Assembly (NCBI GenBank): GCA_003248935.1
Contig: QFQF01000009.1
Span: 82,070-146,069, forward strand
Reading direction: 5' to 3'
From: Sphingobium sp.
GTDB lineage: Bacteria; Pseudomonadota; Alphaproteobacteria; Sphingomonadales; Sphingomonadaceae
DNA length: 64,000 nucleotides
Shown here: piece by piece, positions 52,514 to 61,553 of the stretch
How the letters are laid out: each line of letters begins with the position of its first letter
Numbering within the stretch: the first letter of the stretch is position 1
The notes under the pieces: model-generated
Database searches by the model: none
What the model was told of the DNA's origin: nothing
Seen by the model: the letters and a program-made list of their open reading frames with translations, nothing else
Position numbers and translations under genes: made by a program

Positions 52514-53196
52514 CCATGGCCCACGACCTGTCCGGCCTCGACCGTCATGGTGCCGCGATCCTGCCCGGGCTGCTGTCGCCACAGGATTGCGCGGCGATGA
52601 TCGCGCTGTGGGACGGCGCCCCGCCGGCCGCCTTTCGAAAGGAGGTGGACATGGCTCGCCATGGCTATGGCAGGGGGCGCTATCGCTATTTCGCCTATCC
52701 GCTGCCGGAACCGGTCGCGACACTGCGGACGCGGCTTTACCCGATGCTGGCGACGGTCGCGAACCGCTGGGCGGAAATGCTGGGCGCGCCGGACATCTAT
52801 CCCTCCGATCACGCGACCTTTCTCACCCGCTGTCATTTGGGCGGACAGGACAAGCCGACACCGCTGCTGCTGCGCTATGGCCCGGGCGACTGGAACGCAT
52901 TGCATCAGGATGTCTACGGCCCCACGCTGTTTCCGCTTCAGGTCGCCATCCTGCTTTCGCAGCCGGGCACGGACTTCACCGGCGGCAGTTTCGTGCTCAC
53001 CGAACAACGGCCGCGCATGCAGTCCCGTCCGGAGGTCGTGCCTCTCGATCGCGGCGATGCCGTGATATTCCCGGTCCGCGAGCGCCCGGTGATCGGCACA
53101 CGCGGCGTCCATCGCGTCCAGATGCGCCACGGCGTCAGCCGTCTGCTGGGCGGCACGCGGCACACGCTCGGCATCATCTTTCACGACGCGGCCTGA
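52510..53196 (+). CDS. 2OG-Fe(II) oxygenase
   Basis: A 228-aa 2-oxoglutarate/Fe(II)-dependent dioxygenase. Iron ligands in LHQDVYG (HxD) and the later histidine/arginine of HRVQMRHGVSRLLGG, giving the HxD...H triad with a 2OG-binding arginine. It resembles prolyl-hydroxylase-like, AlkB-unrelated members. Starts at ATG 52510 inside ATGA, with a 43-aa gene ahead. Substrate unknown. Confidence 0.85.
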   Translation: MTMAHDLSGLDRHGAAILPGLLSPQDCAAMIALWDGAPPAAFRKEVDMARHGYGRGRYRYFAYPLPEPVATLRTRLYPMLATVANRWAEMLGAPDIYPSDHATFLTRCHLGGQDKPTPLLLRYGPGDWNALHQDVYGPTLFPLQVAILLSQPGTDFTGGSFVLTEQRPRMQSRPEVVPLDRGDAVIFPVRERPVIGTRGVHRVQMRHGVSRLLGGTRHTLGIIFHDAA

Positions 53197-53298
53197 CCCC
53201 GTTTCGATCAACGTCCGGTGCGGATCGACCAACGGTGCTTGAGGCGGCCCCGGTCGAGGCGCATTCTCCCGACCGTTCGAAGCCAAGGGGGATCACGC

Positions 53299-54075
53299 AT
53301 GCGTCAGTTGCTGCTCGCCGTCGCGGGGGGCGCCGCCCTCGCTCTCAGCCTGCCCGGACCGGCGGCGCTCGCCGCGGGCAAGGACGCGGCGCTGACCACA
53401 GCCGTGGAAAAGCCGGGCCGCCCGGCCGACGCCGTCGCCCTCGACGCCAGCCGCAAGCCCGTTCAGGTGCTCGCGTTCCTGGGACTGCGCAAAGGCATGC
53501 AGGCGGCCGACATCATGGCAGGCAGCGGATATTATACGGAGATCATGGCCCGCGCGGTCGGCCCCAGGGGCCATGTCACCGCGTTCGAGCCCGAAGGCTT
53601 CTACAAGAGCGATGAAAAGGCGGCCGCGACCTGGGACGCGCTCAGGATGCGGTCCCCCAACGTCACGTTGACGGTTTACCCGTTCGATGCGTTCAGCGCG
53701 CCGGACAAGAGCCTCGACTTCACGATGCTCCATCTGGTCTATCATGACCTGTACTGGGAAAGCGCGAAATTCGGCGTGCCGCGCATCGACCCGGCGGCGT
53801 TCCTCGCCACGCTGTTCAGGGCGACGAAGCCCGGCGGCATCGTTGGCGTGGTCGATCATGTCGGGGCACCCGGCGACACCCGTACCACCGTCGACAAGCT
53901 CCACCGAATCGATCCCGAGACGGTGAAGGCCGACTTCAAGGCGGCGGGCTTCGTGCTTGAGGCGGAGAGCCCCCTGCTCCACGTCGCTGACGATGACCAT
54001 GGCAAGCTGGTGTTCGACCCAGCCGTGCGCGGCAAGACCGACCGTTTCGTCATGCGCTTCCGAAAGCCGCGCTGA
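53299..54075 (+). CDS. Exported class I methyltransferase-like protein
   Basis: A 258-aa protein with a signal peptide (MRQLLLAVAGGAALAL to AALAAG) and a class I SAM-methyltransferase fold: DIMAGSGYYTEIMARAVG is motif I, GHVTAFEPEG motif II, LDFTMLHLVYHD motif IV. ATG 53299 after AAGGGGG. An exported SAM-dependent enzyme is odd, because SAM is cytosolic; it may have lost catalysis or bind another ligand. Neighbours give no clue. Confidence 0.85.
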   Translation: MRQLLLAVAGGAALALSLPGPAALAAGKDAALTTAVEKPGRPADAVALDASRKPVQVLAFLGLRKGMQAADIMAGSGYYTEIMARAVGPRGHVTAFEPEGFYKSDEKAAATWDALRMRSPNVTLTVYPFDAFSAPDKSLDFTMLHLVYHDLYWESAKFGVPRIDPAAFLATLFRATKPGGIVGVVDHVGAPGDTRTTVDKLHRIDPETVKADFKAAGFVLEAESPLLHVADDDHGKLVFDPAVRGKTDRFVMRFRKPR

Positions 54076-54281
54076 ACGGCGGACACGGCCGGTCGTTTGG
54101 AGGACGTAACGGTGGCATGAGCGGAGTTGAGCCGCCGTCGCATTAACCATCGCCTGCAGCACGGAGCGGCGCATTCACCTTCCGGCAACCCCTTGACCTT
54201 AATCTCCTCGCCGAGCCGGGTCGGTATGCTTATTGTCATTTGCCTCCGGCGCCTTATCTTGGCCCGTGAAAGCGAGCAAAA

Positions 54282-56228
54282 ATGAACGACGACAAGGAAC
54301 CGCAGGGCAATCCCTGGATCAAGAGCGCGATGATTTGGGCGGGCGTGATCATCGCCCTGCTCCTCTTCGTGTCGATGTTCGATCGCCCGTCGGCCAGCGC
54401 GTCCGGCGCGCCCATCGCCTATTCCGATTTCCGCAAGAAGGTGCAGGACGGGCAGGTCAAGGAAGTCGCCGTCGCGCCCGACCGGATCAGCGGCACGCTG
54501 AGCAACGACCAACGGTTCCAGACGGTCCCCGTCAACGACCCGACGCTCACGACCCTGCTCGACGATTATGGTGTCAAATATAGCGGCCAGGCGGAGGAGC
54601 AGCCGAGCTTCTGGCAAATCCTGCTGTTCCAGTCGCTGCCCTTCCTGCTGATCCTCGGCATCGCCTTCTTCGTGCTCCGCCAGATGCAGAAGAGCGGCGG
54701 ATCGGGTGCCATGGGCTTCGGCAAGTCCAAGGCGAAGCTGCTGACGGAAAAGCATGGCCGCGTCACTTTCGACGACGTCGCCGGCATCGACGAGGCGCGC
54801 GAGGAATTGCAGGAAATCGTCGAGTTCCTGAAGGACCCGACCAAGTTCGCGCGCCTGGGCGGCAAGATTCCGAAAGGCGCGCTGCTGGTCGGTTCGCCCG
54901 GCACCGGCAAGACCCTGCTCGCCCGCGCGATCGCGGGTGAGGCGGGCGTGCCCTTCTTCACCATCTCCGGCTCCGACTTCGTCGAGATGTTCGTCGGCGT
55001 TGGCGCCAGCCGCGTGCGCGACATGTTCGAGCAGGCGAAGAAGAACGCGCCGTGCATCGTCTTCATCGACGAAATCGACGCGGTCGGCCGCCATCGCGGC
55101 GCGGGCCTGGGCAACGGCAATGACGAACGCGAGCAGACACTGAACCAGCTTCTCGTCGAAATGGATGGCTTCGAAGCGAACGAGGGCATCATCATCGTCG
55201 CGGCGACCAATCGCCCCGACGTGCTGGACCCCGCCCTGCTGCGTCCGGGCCGTTTCGATCGTCAGGTCGTCGTCCCCCGCCCCGACATCGAGGGCCGCGA
55301 GAAAATCCTGGCGGTGCACATGAAGAAGGTGCCTCTGGCGCCCGACGTCAATGCCCGCACCATTGCGCGCGGTACGCCGGGCTTCTCCGGCGCCGACCTC
55401 GCCAACCTCGTCAATGAGGCAGCTCTGATGGCGGCCCGGCGCGGCAAGCGCCTGGTCGCGATGGACGAGTTCGAGGCGGCCAAGGACAAGGTCATGATGG
55501 GCGCGGAACGCCGCTCCATGGTGATGACGGAGGACGAGAAGAAGATGACCGCCTATCACGAGGCGGGACACGCGATCGTCGCGGTGCACGAGCCGGCGTC
55601 GGACCCGATCCACAAGGCGACGATCATCCCGCGCGGCCGTGCGCTGGGCATGGTCATGCGCCTGCCGGAGCGGGACAACTACAGCTACCACCGCGACAAG
55701 ATGTACGCGAACCTTGCCGTCTCCATGGGCGGCCGTGTCGCCGAGGAAATCATCTTCGGCTACGACAAGGTCTCCTCGGGCGCTTCGGGCGACATCCAGT
55801 ATGCCACGAAGCTGGCCCGCGACATGGTCACACAATGGGGCATGTCCGACAAGCTCGGCCCGCTTCAGTATGAGGAGCAGCAGGGGGAAACCTTCCTCGG
55901 CTACTCCCAGAGCCAGCGCGTCCACATGTCGGACGAGACGGCGAAGGCGATCGACCATGAAATCCGTGCGATCGTCGAGACCGGCTACAGCCGCGCCAAG
56001 ACCGTGCTGACCGATCATGCCGACCAGCTTCACCTGCTCGCCAATGCGCTGCTGGAATATGAGACCCTGTCGGGTGAGGAAATCCGTACCCTGCTGGACG
56101 ACGGCGAGATCACCCGCGACGACGGCACGACGATCAAGCCGAGCGTGATCCCGGCCGTGGGTTCCTCCATCCCCAAGACGCGGCGCCGCAAGGGCCCGTT
56201 CGGGGAACCGGCAGGTCAAGGCGCCTGA
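54282..56228 (+). CDS. ftsH: ATP-dependent zinc metalloprotease FtsH
   Basis: A 648-aa inner-membrane AAA protease. Two transmembrane helices (residues about 13-34 and 107-127), AAA domain with Walker A GSPGTGKT at 204-211 (usual GPPGTGKT has Pro, here Ser) and VFIDEIDA Walker B, second region of homology GRFDRQVVV, and zinc site HEAGH at 426-430. It degrades misfolded membrane proteins and regulators such as LpxC and sigma-32 in E. coli. Here it is not next to tilS. Confidence 0.97.
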   Translation: MNDDKEPQGNPWIKSAMIWAGVIIALLLFVSMFDRPSASASGAPIAYSDFRKKVQDGQVKEVAVAPDRISGTLSNDQRFQTVPVNDPTLTTLLDDYGVKYSGQAEEQPSFWQILLFQSLPFLLILGIAFFVLRQMQKSGGSGAMGFGKSKAKLLTEKHGRVTFDDVAGIDEAREELQEIVEFLKDPTKFARLGGKIPKGALLVGSPGTGKTLLARAIAGEAGVPFFTISGSDFVEMFVGVGASRVRDMFEQAKKNAPCIVFIDEIDAVGRHRGAGLGNGNDEREQTLNQLLVEMDGFEANEGIIIVAATNRPDVLDPALLRPGRFDRQVVVPRPDIEGREKILAVHMKKVPLAPDVNARTIARGTPGFSGADLANLVNEAALMAARRGKRLVAMDEFEAAKDKVMMGAERRSMVMTEDEKKMTAYHEAGHAIVAVHEPASDPIHKATIIPRGRALGMVMRLPERDNYSYHRDKMYANLAVSMGGRVAEEIIFGYDKVSSGASGDIQYATKLARDMVTQWGMSDKLGPLQYEEQQGETFLGYSQSQRVHMSDETAKAIDHEIRAIVETGYSRAKTVLTDHADQLHLLANALLEYETLSGEEIRTLLDDGEITRDDGTTIKPSVIPAVGSSIPKTRRRKGPFGEPAGQGA

Positions 56229-56250
56229 TCGGGCACCATATCGATTGAGG

Positions 56251-56279
56251 AAAGGGCGCCACAAGGCGCCCTTTTTTTT
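56251..56279 (+). terminator. Rho-independent terminator after ftsH
   Basis: GGGCGCC (56254-56260), loop ACAA, GGCGCCC (56265-56271), followed by eight T. Strong and unambiguous, 23 bp after the ftsH stop. Confidence 0.9.
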
Positions 56280-56304
56280 CGTCGCAAGAGCATCCGGCAA
56301 CGAA

Positions 56305-56340
56305 GAAAGGGCCCGGCCACTCCCGTGACCGGACCCTTTC
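56305..56340. terminator. Hairpin between ftsH and rpoZ
   Basis: GAAAGGG-C-CCGG pairs with CCGG-A-CCCTTTC. It lies just past the rpoZ stop on the minus strand and probably ends that transcript; T content is modest on either side. Confidence 0.6.
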
Positions 56341-56375
56341 ATCCTCCCCTTAAGGGGTTTGCGGCGCGGCCTTTG

Positions 56376-56720
56376 TCAGCCGTCGTAGTCACCGCCGATA
56401 TTCTGGTTGCGCGGCGGAGCCGCAGCCGTCAGGCGCAGCGCCTCGGCCGACTGGCTGAGCGAGCCGATCTCGTCCGGCGTATCGTCGTCGTCGATCTGGA
56501 CCTTCTGCAGCGAACCGACGAGCGCGTCGTGCAGTTCGTCAGGCAGAACCGTCTCCTCGGCGATCTCACGCAGGGCGACAACGGGGTTCTTGTCCCGGTC
56601 GCGGTCGAGGGTCAGTTCCGCGCCGCCCGAAATCTCCCGCGCGCGCTGGGCAGCCAGCAGGACGAGATCGAAACGGTTGGTGACCTTGTCGACGCAATCT
56701 TCGACGGTAACGCGGGCCAT
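56376..56720 (-). CDS. rpoZ: RNA polymerase omega subunit
   Basis: Omega subunit, 114 aa, with the family start MARVTVEDCVDKVTNRFDLVL, then ISGGAELTLDRDRDKNPVVALREIA (quoted in part: DRDKNPVVALREIA). It binds the beta-prime subunit and helps assembly. Strong AGGAGG precedes ATG 56720. It has the acidic extended C-terminus common in alphaproteobacteria (LQKVQIDDDDTPDEIG). Confidence 0.96.
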   Translation of the reverse strand: MARVTVEDCVDKVTNRFDLVLLAAQRAREISGGAELTLDRDRDKNPVVALREIAEETVLPDELHDALVGSLQKVQIDDDDTPDEIGSLSQSAEALRLTAAAPPRNQNIGGDYDG

Positions 56721-56870
56721 TGGGCCTCCTGAAAACGACACTATGGAGAAAGGCGATCCGCTAACAGCAGGGACCGGAAATGTCAATGTGAACCGCCCGC
56801 ATCGGCGTTCATCACGGGAAACGGACGAAAGGGGGTGGCCATCCGTGTCCAAACCCGGCATCCATCGGTC

Positions 56871-58091
56871 ATGGCGACGCGCGATGCGCAGCATGAAGAG
56901 GGGCGGCCGGCGGACAGCGCCGCCAAAGCCATAAGCTGTACGATCGCCGGCACCCGGCTGACCGTCATCGAGCACGGTCCCGACATGCTCGCCGCACTCC
57001 TCGCCCTGATCGACGGGGCACGAGACAGCCTGAAGCTCTATTACTACATCTTCGATCCCGACCGCAGCGGGCGGCTGGTCCTCGCACGCCTGATCCGCGC
57101 GGCGCGACGGGGGGTGGACGTGACGCTGATGGTCGATGCCTTCGGCTCCAGCACCGCCGGGGCCGGATTCTTCGACGGGCTGGTCCGGGCGGGCGGACGA
57201 TTCGGCCTGTTCGGCGCCAAGCGATCGACCCGCTATCTGATCCGCAATCACCAGAAGATGGCGATAGCCGACGATGCCCGGCTGCTGACCGGCGGGTTCA
57301 ACGTTGCAGACGCCTATTTCGGCCCATCGGCGGAAGACTGCTGGGCTGACCTCGGCCTCATGGTCGAAGGGCCGGAGGTGATCGCGATGGTGCGCTGGTA
57401 CACGCAACTGTGGCGATGGACCGCGACCAGCAAGCAGAGCTTCGGGCAATTGCGCGCGATGGTGCGGCGCTGGCATCCGGTGGTGGATCATAATCCCGAC
57501 AACCCGTTCCGCTGGCTGGTCGGCGGCCCCACCCGGCGCCTCAGCCCCTGGGCCAAGGTCGTGAAGCACGATCTGGAGCGGGGACAGCACCTCGACATGA
57601 TCGAGGCCTACTTCTCCCCCGGTCAGGGGATGCTGCGACGGATAGGGCGGATCGCCGGACGCAAGGGCGCACGGCTGGTCATGGCCGCCAAGTCGGACAA
57701 CAGCGCGACGATCGCGGCGGCCCGCCTGCTCTACGGCCCGTTGCTGAAGCGCGGCACGCAGATCTACGAGTATCAGCCGTGCAAGCTGCATATGAAGCTG
57801 ATCATCATCGACAACGCGGTCTTCATCGGCTCGGCCAATTTCGACATGCGCAGCCTGTTCATCAATCTGGAGATCATGCTGAGGATCGAAGACGCGGCGC
57901 TTGCCGGCCGTATGCGGGCTCTGGTCGACCGGCGGGTGGCTGACAGCCGGCACGTGACGCCGGAACTATACCGATCACGACGCGGCCTGCTGTCACTCGC
58001 CAAGGGCTGGATCAGCTATTTCCTGGTTGGCGTGCTCGACTACACGGTGACCCGTCGCCTCAACTTCCGCAACCTCAGCCGCAACGACTGA
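56871..58091 (+). CDS. Phospholipase D/cardiolipin synthase family protein
   Basis: A 406-aa PLD-fold enzyme with two HKD motifs: HQKMAIADD and HMKLIIID. It probably joins phosphatidyl groups to form cardiolipin, or makes a related lipid. Hydrophobic segment near the C-terminus (GWISYFLVGVLDYTV) may associate with the membrane. Start is ATG 56871; GTG 56835 gives a longer form with no better ribosome site. Convergent with a phospholipid-methyltransferase-like gene 13 bp away, suggesting membrane-lipid modification. Confidence 0.88.
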   Translation: MATRDAQHEEGRPADSAAKAISCTIAGTRLTVIEHGPDMLAALLALIDGARDSLKLYYYIFDPDRSGRLVLARLIRAARRGVDVTLMVDAFGSSTAGAGFFDGLVRAGGRFGLFGAKRSTRYLIRNHQKMAIADDARLLTGGFNVADAYFGPSAEDCWADLGLMVEGPEVIAMVRWYTQLWRWTATSKQSFGQLRAMVRRWHPVVDHNPDNPFRWLVGGPTRRLSPWAKVVKHDLERGQHLDMIEAYFSPGQGMLRRIGRIAGRKGARLVMAAKSDNSATIAAARLLYGPLLKRGTQIYEYQPCKLHMKLIIIDNAVFIGSANFDMRSLFINLEIMLRIEDAALAGRMRALVDRRVADSRHVTPELYRSRRGLLSLAKGWISYFLVGVLDYTVTRRLNFRNLSRND

Positions 58092-58104
58092 CAAAAAGCG
58101 GCAG

Positions 58105-58764
58105 TCAGGCGGCTTTCGCCTGCGCCGCTGCCGCTTCCTCCGCCCGATAGGCCCGGAAGATACGGCAGGGCGGGATGTTCAGCCACTCGAAATCCCGCTC
58201 GGTCCGATCAAACGCCGCACCCAGCATCGGGCGCACATAATCGGAATATTGATAGACGAGGAACGAGCCGCCCGGGCGGAGCGCGGCGCACGTCTCCGCC
58301 ATGATCGCCTCCCCCACGCCCTCCGGCAGCGTCGAAAACGGCAGGCCGGACAGGATATGGTCGGCCTCGGCCAAGCCCTGTTCGGCTATGATCCGCCGGA
58401 CATCCGCCGCCGATCCGTGAATTGCGCGGAAGCGGTGATCGGCGATGTCGCCGTTCAGATACCGGATGAACCCCTCGTTCGTGTCGATCGCCAGCAGCAT
58501 CGCGTCGGGGCGCAGGCGCTCCAGAACCGGACGCGTAAAGGTGCCGACGCCCGGACCATATTCGACGAACAGGCGCGTCGCGTTCCAGTCGACCCGGTCC
58601 AGCACCGACCGGACCAGCACGGGGGATGAAGGGATGATCGAGCCGATCATCGCGGGATGCTTCACGAACTCGCGAAAGAAGGCGAGCCCGGGACCGAAGG
58701 AACGGCGCAGACGGGCAAGCGGATGATTGGCTCGCCTAAGCTTCTTGAGTTCAACCGTCGCCAT
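58105..58764 (-). CDS. Phospholipid N-methyltransferase-like protein
   Basis: A 219-aa class I methyltransferase of the PmtA/rRNA-dimethylase-like type: SAM motif VEYGPGVGTFTRPVL near residue 68, IDTNEGFI, and the LSGLPFSTLPEG motif IV region. The N-terminus FFREFVKHPAMIGSIIPSS is typical for PmtA-like proteins. It may methylate phosphatidylethanolamine toward phosphatidylcholine, inferred from family. Convergent with the PLD-type gene. Confidence 0.82.
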   Translation of the reverse strand: MATVELKKLRRANHPLARLRRSFGPGLAFFREFVKHPAMIGSIIPSSPVLVRSVLDRVDWNATRLFVEYGPGVGTFTRPVLERLRPDAMLLAIDTNEGFIRYLNGDIADHRFRAIHGSAADVRRIIAEQGLAEADHILSGLPFSTLPEGVGEAIMAETCAALRPGGSFLVYQYSDYVRPMLGAAFDRTERDFEWLNIPPCRIFRAYRAEEAAAAQAKAA

Positions 58765-58971
58765 TCACGCCCGTCCATATTGCCCGCCCCGTCGCGGAGC
58801 GCGATGCCTCGCAAATCCTTGCGCAAGTTGCAAGCCGGGCATCGCCGCCCATGTGTGCGGGGACCAACGCACGACCGCCCGTGCCGGTCCGTCATCGAGG
58901 ACGGGACGCGCAAAAGCGCGACGGAGCGGCGGCTATCATAGACCGATGCCACGCCCCGTTGCCCATTCGGC

Positions 58972-61269
58972 TCAGCGGGCCTTCTCGTCCTTCGTCGCGA
59001 GCATGCCCGGGGTCACGAAGCCGATCGAGCCAACCTGAAGCGCGTTCTGCTTCAGCTTGCCTTCGATCGCCTCATATTCCCGCTCCATCTCCGGCGTGAC
59101 CGAGGCGCGGGTCTCATCCAGCGCCTTGTCGAAATGGACCTGCGTCACCTTCTCGACCTGCAATGTTTCGCGCAGGGCGAAAAGGCCGGCACGCCGGACC
59201 AGATCCTCCAGATCCGCGCCGGTGAAGCGATCGGTCCGGCTTGCAAGGTCGTCGAGGTCGACATCGTCGGCCAGCGGCATCTTCGCGGTGTGAATCGACA
59301 GGATATGTCGCCGTCCGGCCTCGTCCGGCACCGCGACATAGACCAGTTCGTCGAACCGGCCGGGTCGCAGCAGCGCGGGGTCGATCAGGTTTGGACGGTT
59401 GGTGGCGCCGATGACAACCACCGACTGCAACTCTTCCAGGCCGTCCATCTCGGCAAGGATGGTGTTCACCACCCGCTCCGTCACCTGCGGCTCACCCAGC
59501 CCGTTGCCACGCGCGGGCACCAGGCTGTCGAGTTCGTCGATGAAGATCACCGTCGGCGCCACCTGCCGTGCGCGGGCGAACAGGCGCGCGATCTGCTGCT
59601 CGCTCTCGCCATACCATTTGGACAGCAGATCGCTCGACTTGGTGGCGATGAAGTTCGCCTGCGCCTCGCGCGCGACCGCTTTCGCCAGCAGCGTCTTGCC
59701 GGTGCCGGGGGGACCGTAAAGCAGGAAGCCCTTGGCGGGACGAATGCCGATGCGGCGGAAGGCGTCGGGGTCCTTCAGCGGCAGTTCGACGCCCTCGCGC
59801 AGGCGCTCGCGCGCGTCGCCAAGGCCGCCGATGTCGTCCCAGCCGACATTGGGCGCCTGCACCATCACTTCGCGCATGGCCGACGGCTGGACGCGTTTGA
59901 TCGCCGCGAGGAAATCTTCCCGCGTGACCATCAGCTCCTCCAGCACGTCGGGCGGGATTGTGCCGTCCTCAAGGTTCAGGCGCGGCATGAACCGCCGCAC
60001 CGCCTCGATCGCCGCCTCGCGGGTCAGCGCGGCAAGGTCCGCACCCACGAAGCCGTAAGTCGTGCGGGCCAGTTCGGCCAGGTCCACCTTGTCGCCCAGC
60101 GGCATGCCGCGGGTATGGATGCCCAGGATTTCCCGACGCCCACGCTCGTCGGGGACGCCGACGATGATCTCGCGGTCGAAGCGGCCGGGTCGCCGCAACG
60201 CCTCGTCGATCGCCTCCGGCCGGTTGGTGGCGGCGATGACGACCAGATTGGTCCGCGCTTCCAGCCCGTCCATCAGGGTCAGGAGCTGCGCGACGAGGCG
60301 CTTTTCCGTTTCACCGGTGACCTGACCGCGCTTGGGCGCGATCGAATCGATCTCGTCGATGAACAGGATAGACGGCTGCGCCTTGGTCGCCTCCTCGAAC
60401 AGCTCGCGCAGCTTCTTTTCCGATTCGCCATAGGCGGAGCCCATGATCTCCGGCCCGTTGATCAGGAAGAATTCCGCGTCACTCTCGTTCGCGACGGCGC
60501 GGGCAAGGCGTGTCTTGCCGGTTCCGGGCGGGCCGTGGAGCAGCACACCGCGCGGCGGATCGACGCCTAGGCGGCGGAACAGTTCGGGATAGCGCAGCGG
60601 CAGCTCCACCATTTCCCGCAGCTGGTCGATCGTCTCCGCCATGCCGCCGACATCGTCATAGGTGACGTCGGCACGGCGCGACTCCCTGGGTTCCTCATAT
60701 TCGGCCCGCAGTTCGACCTCGGTTTCGTCGGAAATCTCCACGATGCCCTTGGGTACGGTCGACACGACGGCGAGCCGGATCTCCTGAAGCGCATAGGCGG
60801 GCGCCGCCAGCATCTGGCGGAGCTGCGGCGGCATGTTGCCGCTATCGACCCGCTGCTGGCCCGATGTCGCCACGACATCCCCCGCAGCCAGCGGCCGGCT
60901 GTAAAACACCCGCTTCAACGCCTCCGGGCTGCCCTGAAGGCGCAGGTTCTGCTGGGCGGGCGCAAACACCACCCGTTGGGCGACGCGCGGCTCCACCTTG
61001 CGAATCGCAACGAAGTCGCCGGAGCCGACACCGGCATTGGCGCGCTGGAGCCCGTCGAGGCGCAGCACGTCCAGCCCCTCGTCCTCCTTGTACGACAGAA
61101 CGACTCGCGCGGGGGTGCTGCGCTTGCCGACGATTTCGATCGCGTCGCCCTCGGCAAGGCCCAGTTCCGTCATCGCCCCGCGCGGCAGGCGCGCAAGTCC
61201 GCGTCCCGCATCCTCCGGCCGCGCGTTGGCGACCTGTATCCTGCGTCCGGCGACTTCCTGATCGGCCAT
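58972..61269 (-). CDS. CDC48/VCP-family AAA ATPase
   Basis: A 765-aa unfoldase: an N-terminal double-psi barrel (residues about 5-180), then two AAA modules, D1 with GPPGTGKTRLA (with a later Walker B LFIDEIDS) and D2 with GPPGTGKTLLA (FIDELDS). The first module has the second-region-of-homology arginines (GRFDREIIV). In archaea and eukaryotes such proteins unfold substrates; bacterial homologues are rarer and their role is unclear. Start ATG 61269 follows GAGG; TTG 61281 is in frame. Confidence 0.92.
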   Translation of the reverse strand: MADQEVAGRRIQVANARPEDAGRGLARLPRGAMTELGLAEGDAIEIVGKRSTPARVVLSYKEDEGLDVLRLDGLQRANAGVGSGDFVAIRKVEPRVAQRVVFAPAQQNLRLQGSPEALKRVFYSRPLAAGDVVATSGQQRVDSGNMPPQLRQMLAAPAYALQEIRLAVVSTVPKGIVEISDETEVELRAEYEEPRESRRADVTYDDVGGMAETIDQLREMVELPLRYPELFRRLGVDPPRGVLLHGPPGTGKTRLARAVANESDAEFFLINGPEIMGSAYGESEKKLRELFEEATKAQPSILFIDEIDSIAPKRGQVTGETEKRLVAQLLTLMDGLEARTNLVVIAATNRPEAIDEALRRPGRFDREIIVGVPDERGRREILGIHTRGMPLGDKVDLAELARTTYGFVGADLAALTREAAIEAVRRFMPRLNLEDGTIPPDVLEELMVTREDFLAAIKRVQPSAMREVMVQAPNVGWDDIGGLGDARERLREGVELPLKDPDAFRRIGIRPAKGFLLYGPPGTGKTLLAKAVAREAQANFIATKSSDLLSKWYGESEQQIARLFARARQVAPTVIFIDELDSLVPARGNGLGEPQVTERVVNTILAEMDGLEELQSVVVIGATNRPNLIDPALLRPGRFDELVYVAVPDEAGRRHILSIHTAKMPLADDVDLDDLASRTDRFTGADLEDLVRRAGLFALRETLQVEKVTQVHFDKALDETRASVTPEMEREYEAIEGKLKQNALQVGSIGFVTPGMLATKDEKAR

Positions 61270-61307
61270 ATCCATCCTCAATCCCGTCCCGGGCGACTAG
61301 ACAAGAC

Positions 61308-61328
61308 AATGCCCGCTGAAAGGGCATT
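61308..61328. promoter_or_regulatory. 7-bp perfect hairpin upstream of the AAA ATPase gene
   Basis: AATGCCC (61308-61314) pairs with GGGCATT (61322-61328) over a 7-nt loop. Located in the probable 5' leader of the CDC48-type gene. Confidence 0.4.
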
Positions 61329-61423
61329 GATCCCGGGTCCGGTAGATAGGGTGTAAGGGCGGCGTAGATAAGGTCCATCCAAAAGGATGATTTTTTTGCC
61401 TCGTCTCCACGCAAACGGAGGGC

Positions 61424-61452
61424 AAAAAAAATGGCCGACCCGAGGGCCGGCC
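61424..61452 (-). terminator. Rho-independent terminator on minus strand
   Basis: Read on the minus strand, GGCCG pairs with CGGCC around GCCCTCGGGT (inner CCC/GGG), followed by T8 (A8 at 61424-61431 on the plus strand). No annotated gene ends here, so a small RNA between about 61430 and 61540 is a candidate. Confidence 0.7.
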
Positions 61453-61510
61453 TGAAAGTTTTAGGAGAGGATGCCTGAAAGGCACTCCCTATGTGCGCCG
61501 CAACCGTCCA

Positions 61511-61526
61511 TTTCGCAAGTGCGAAA
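61511..61526. promoter_or_regulatory. Inverted repeat TTTCGC-AAGT-GCGAAA
   Basis: Perfect 6-4-6 inverted repeat, about 150 bp before the LysR start. Possible operator; 14 bp from the next one. Confidence 0.35.
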
Positions 61527-61540
61527 GCATAAGTTAGGGT

Positions 61541-61553
61541 TGCAAATTTTGCA
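61541..61553. promoter_or_regulatory. Candidate LysR site TGCAAA-T-TTTGCA
   Basis: Perfect 6-1-6 dyad of the form T-N11-A, the usual LysR-family core, about 120 bp before the LysR-type gene start. It could mediate autoregulation or control of a minus-strand transcript. Confidence 0.4.

Noticed and set aside
54192..54230. CTTGAC upstream of ftsH as a heat-shock sigma promoter
   Set aside because: No matching -10 element at 16-18 bp spacing, so a promoter could not be supported.
53856..56342. 828-codon minus-strand frame opposite ftsH
   Set aside because: FtsH is unambiguous; the antisense frame has no recognisable domain.
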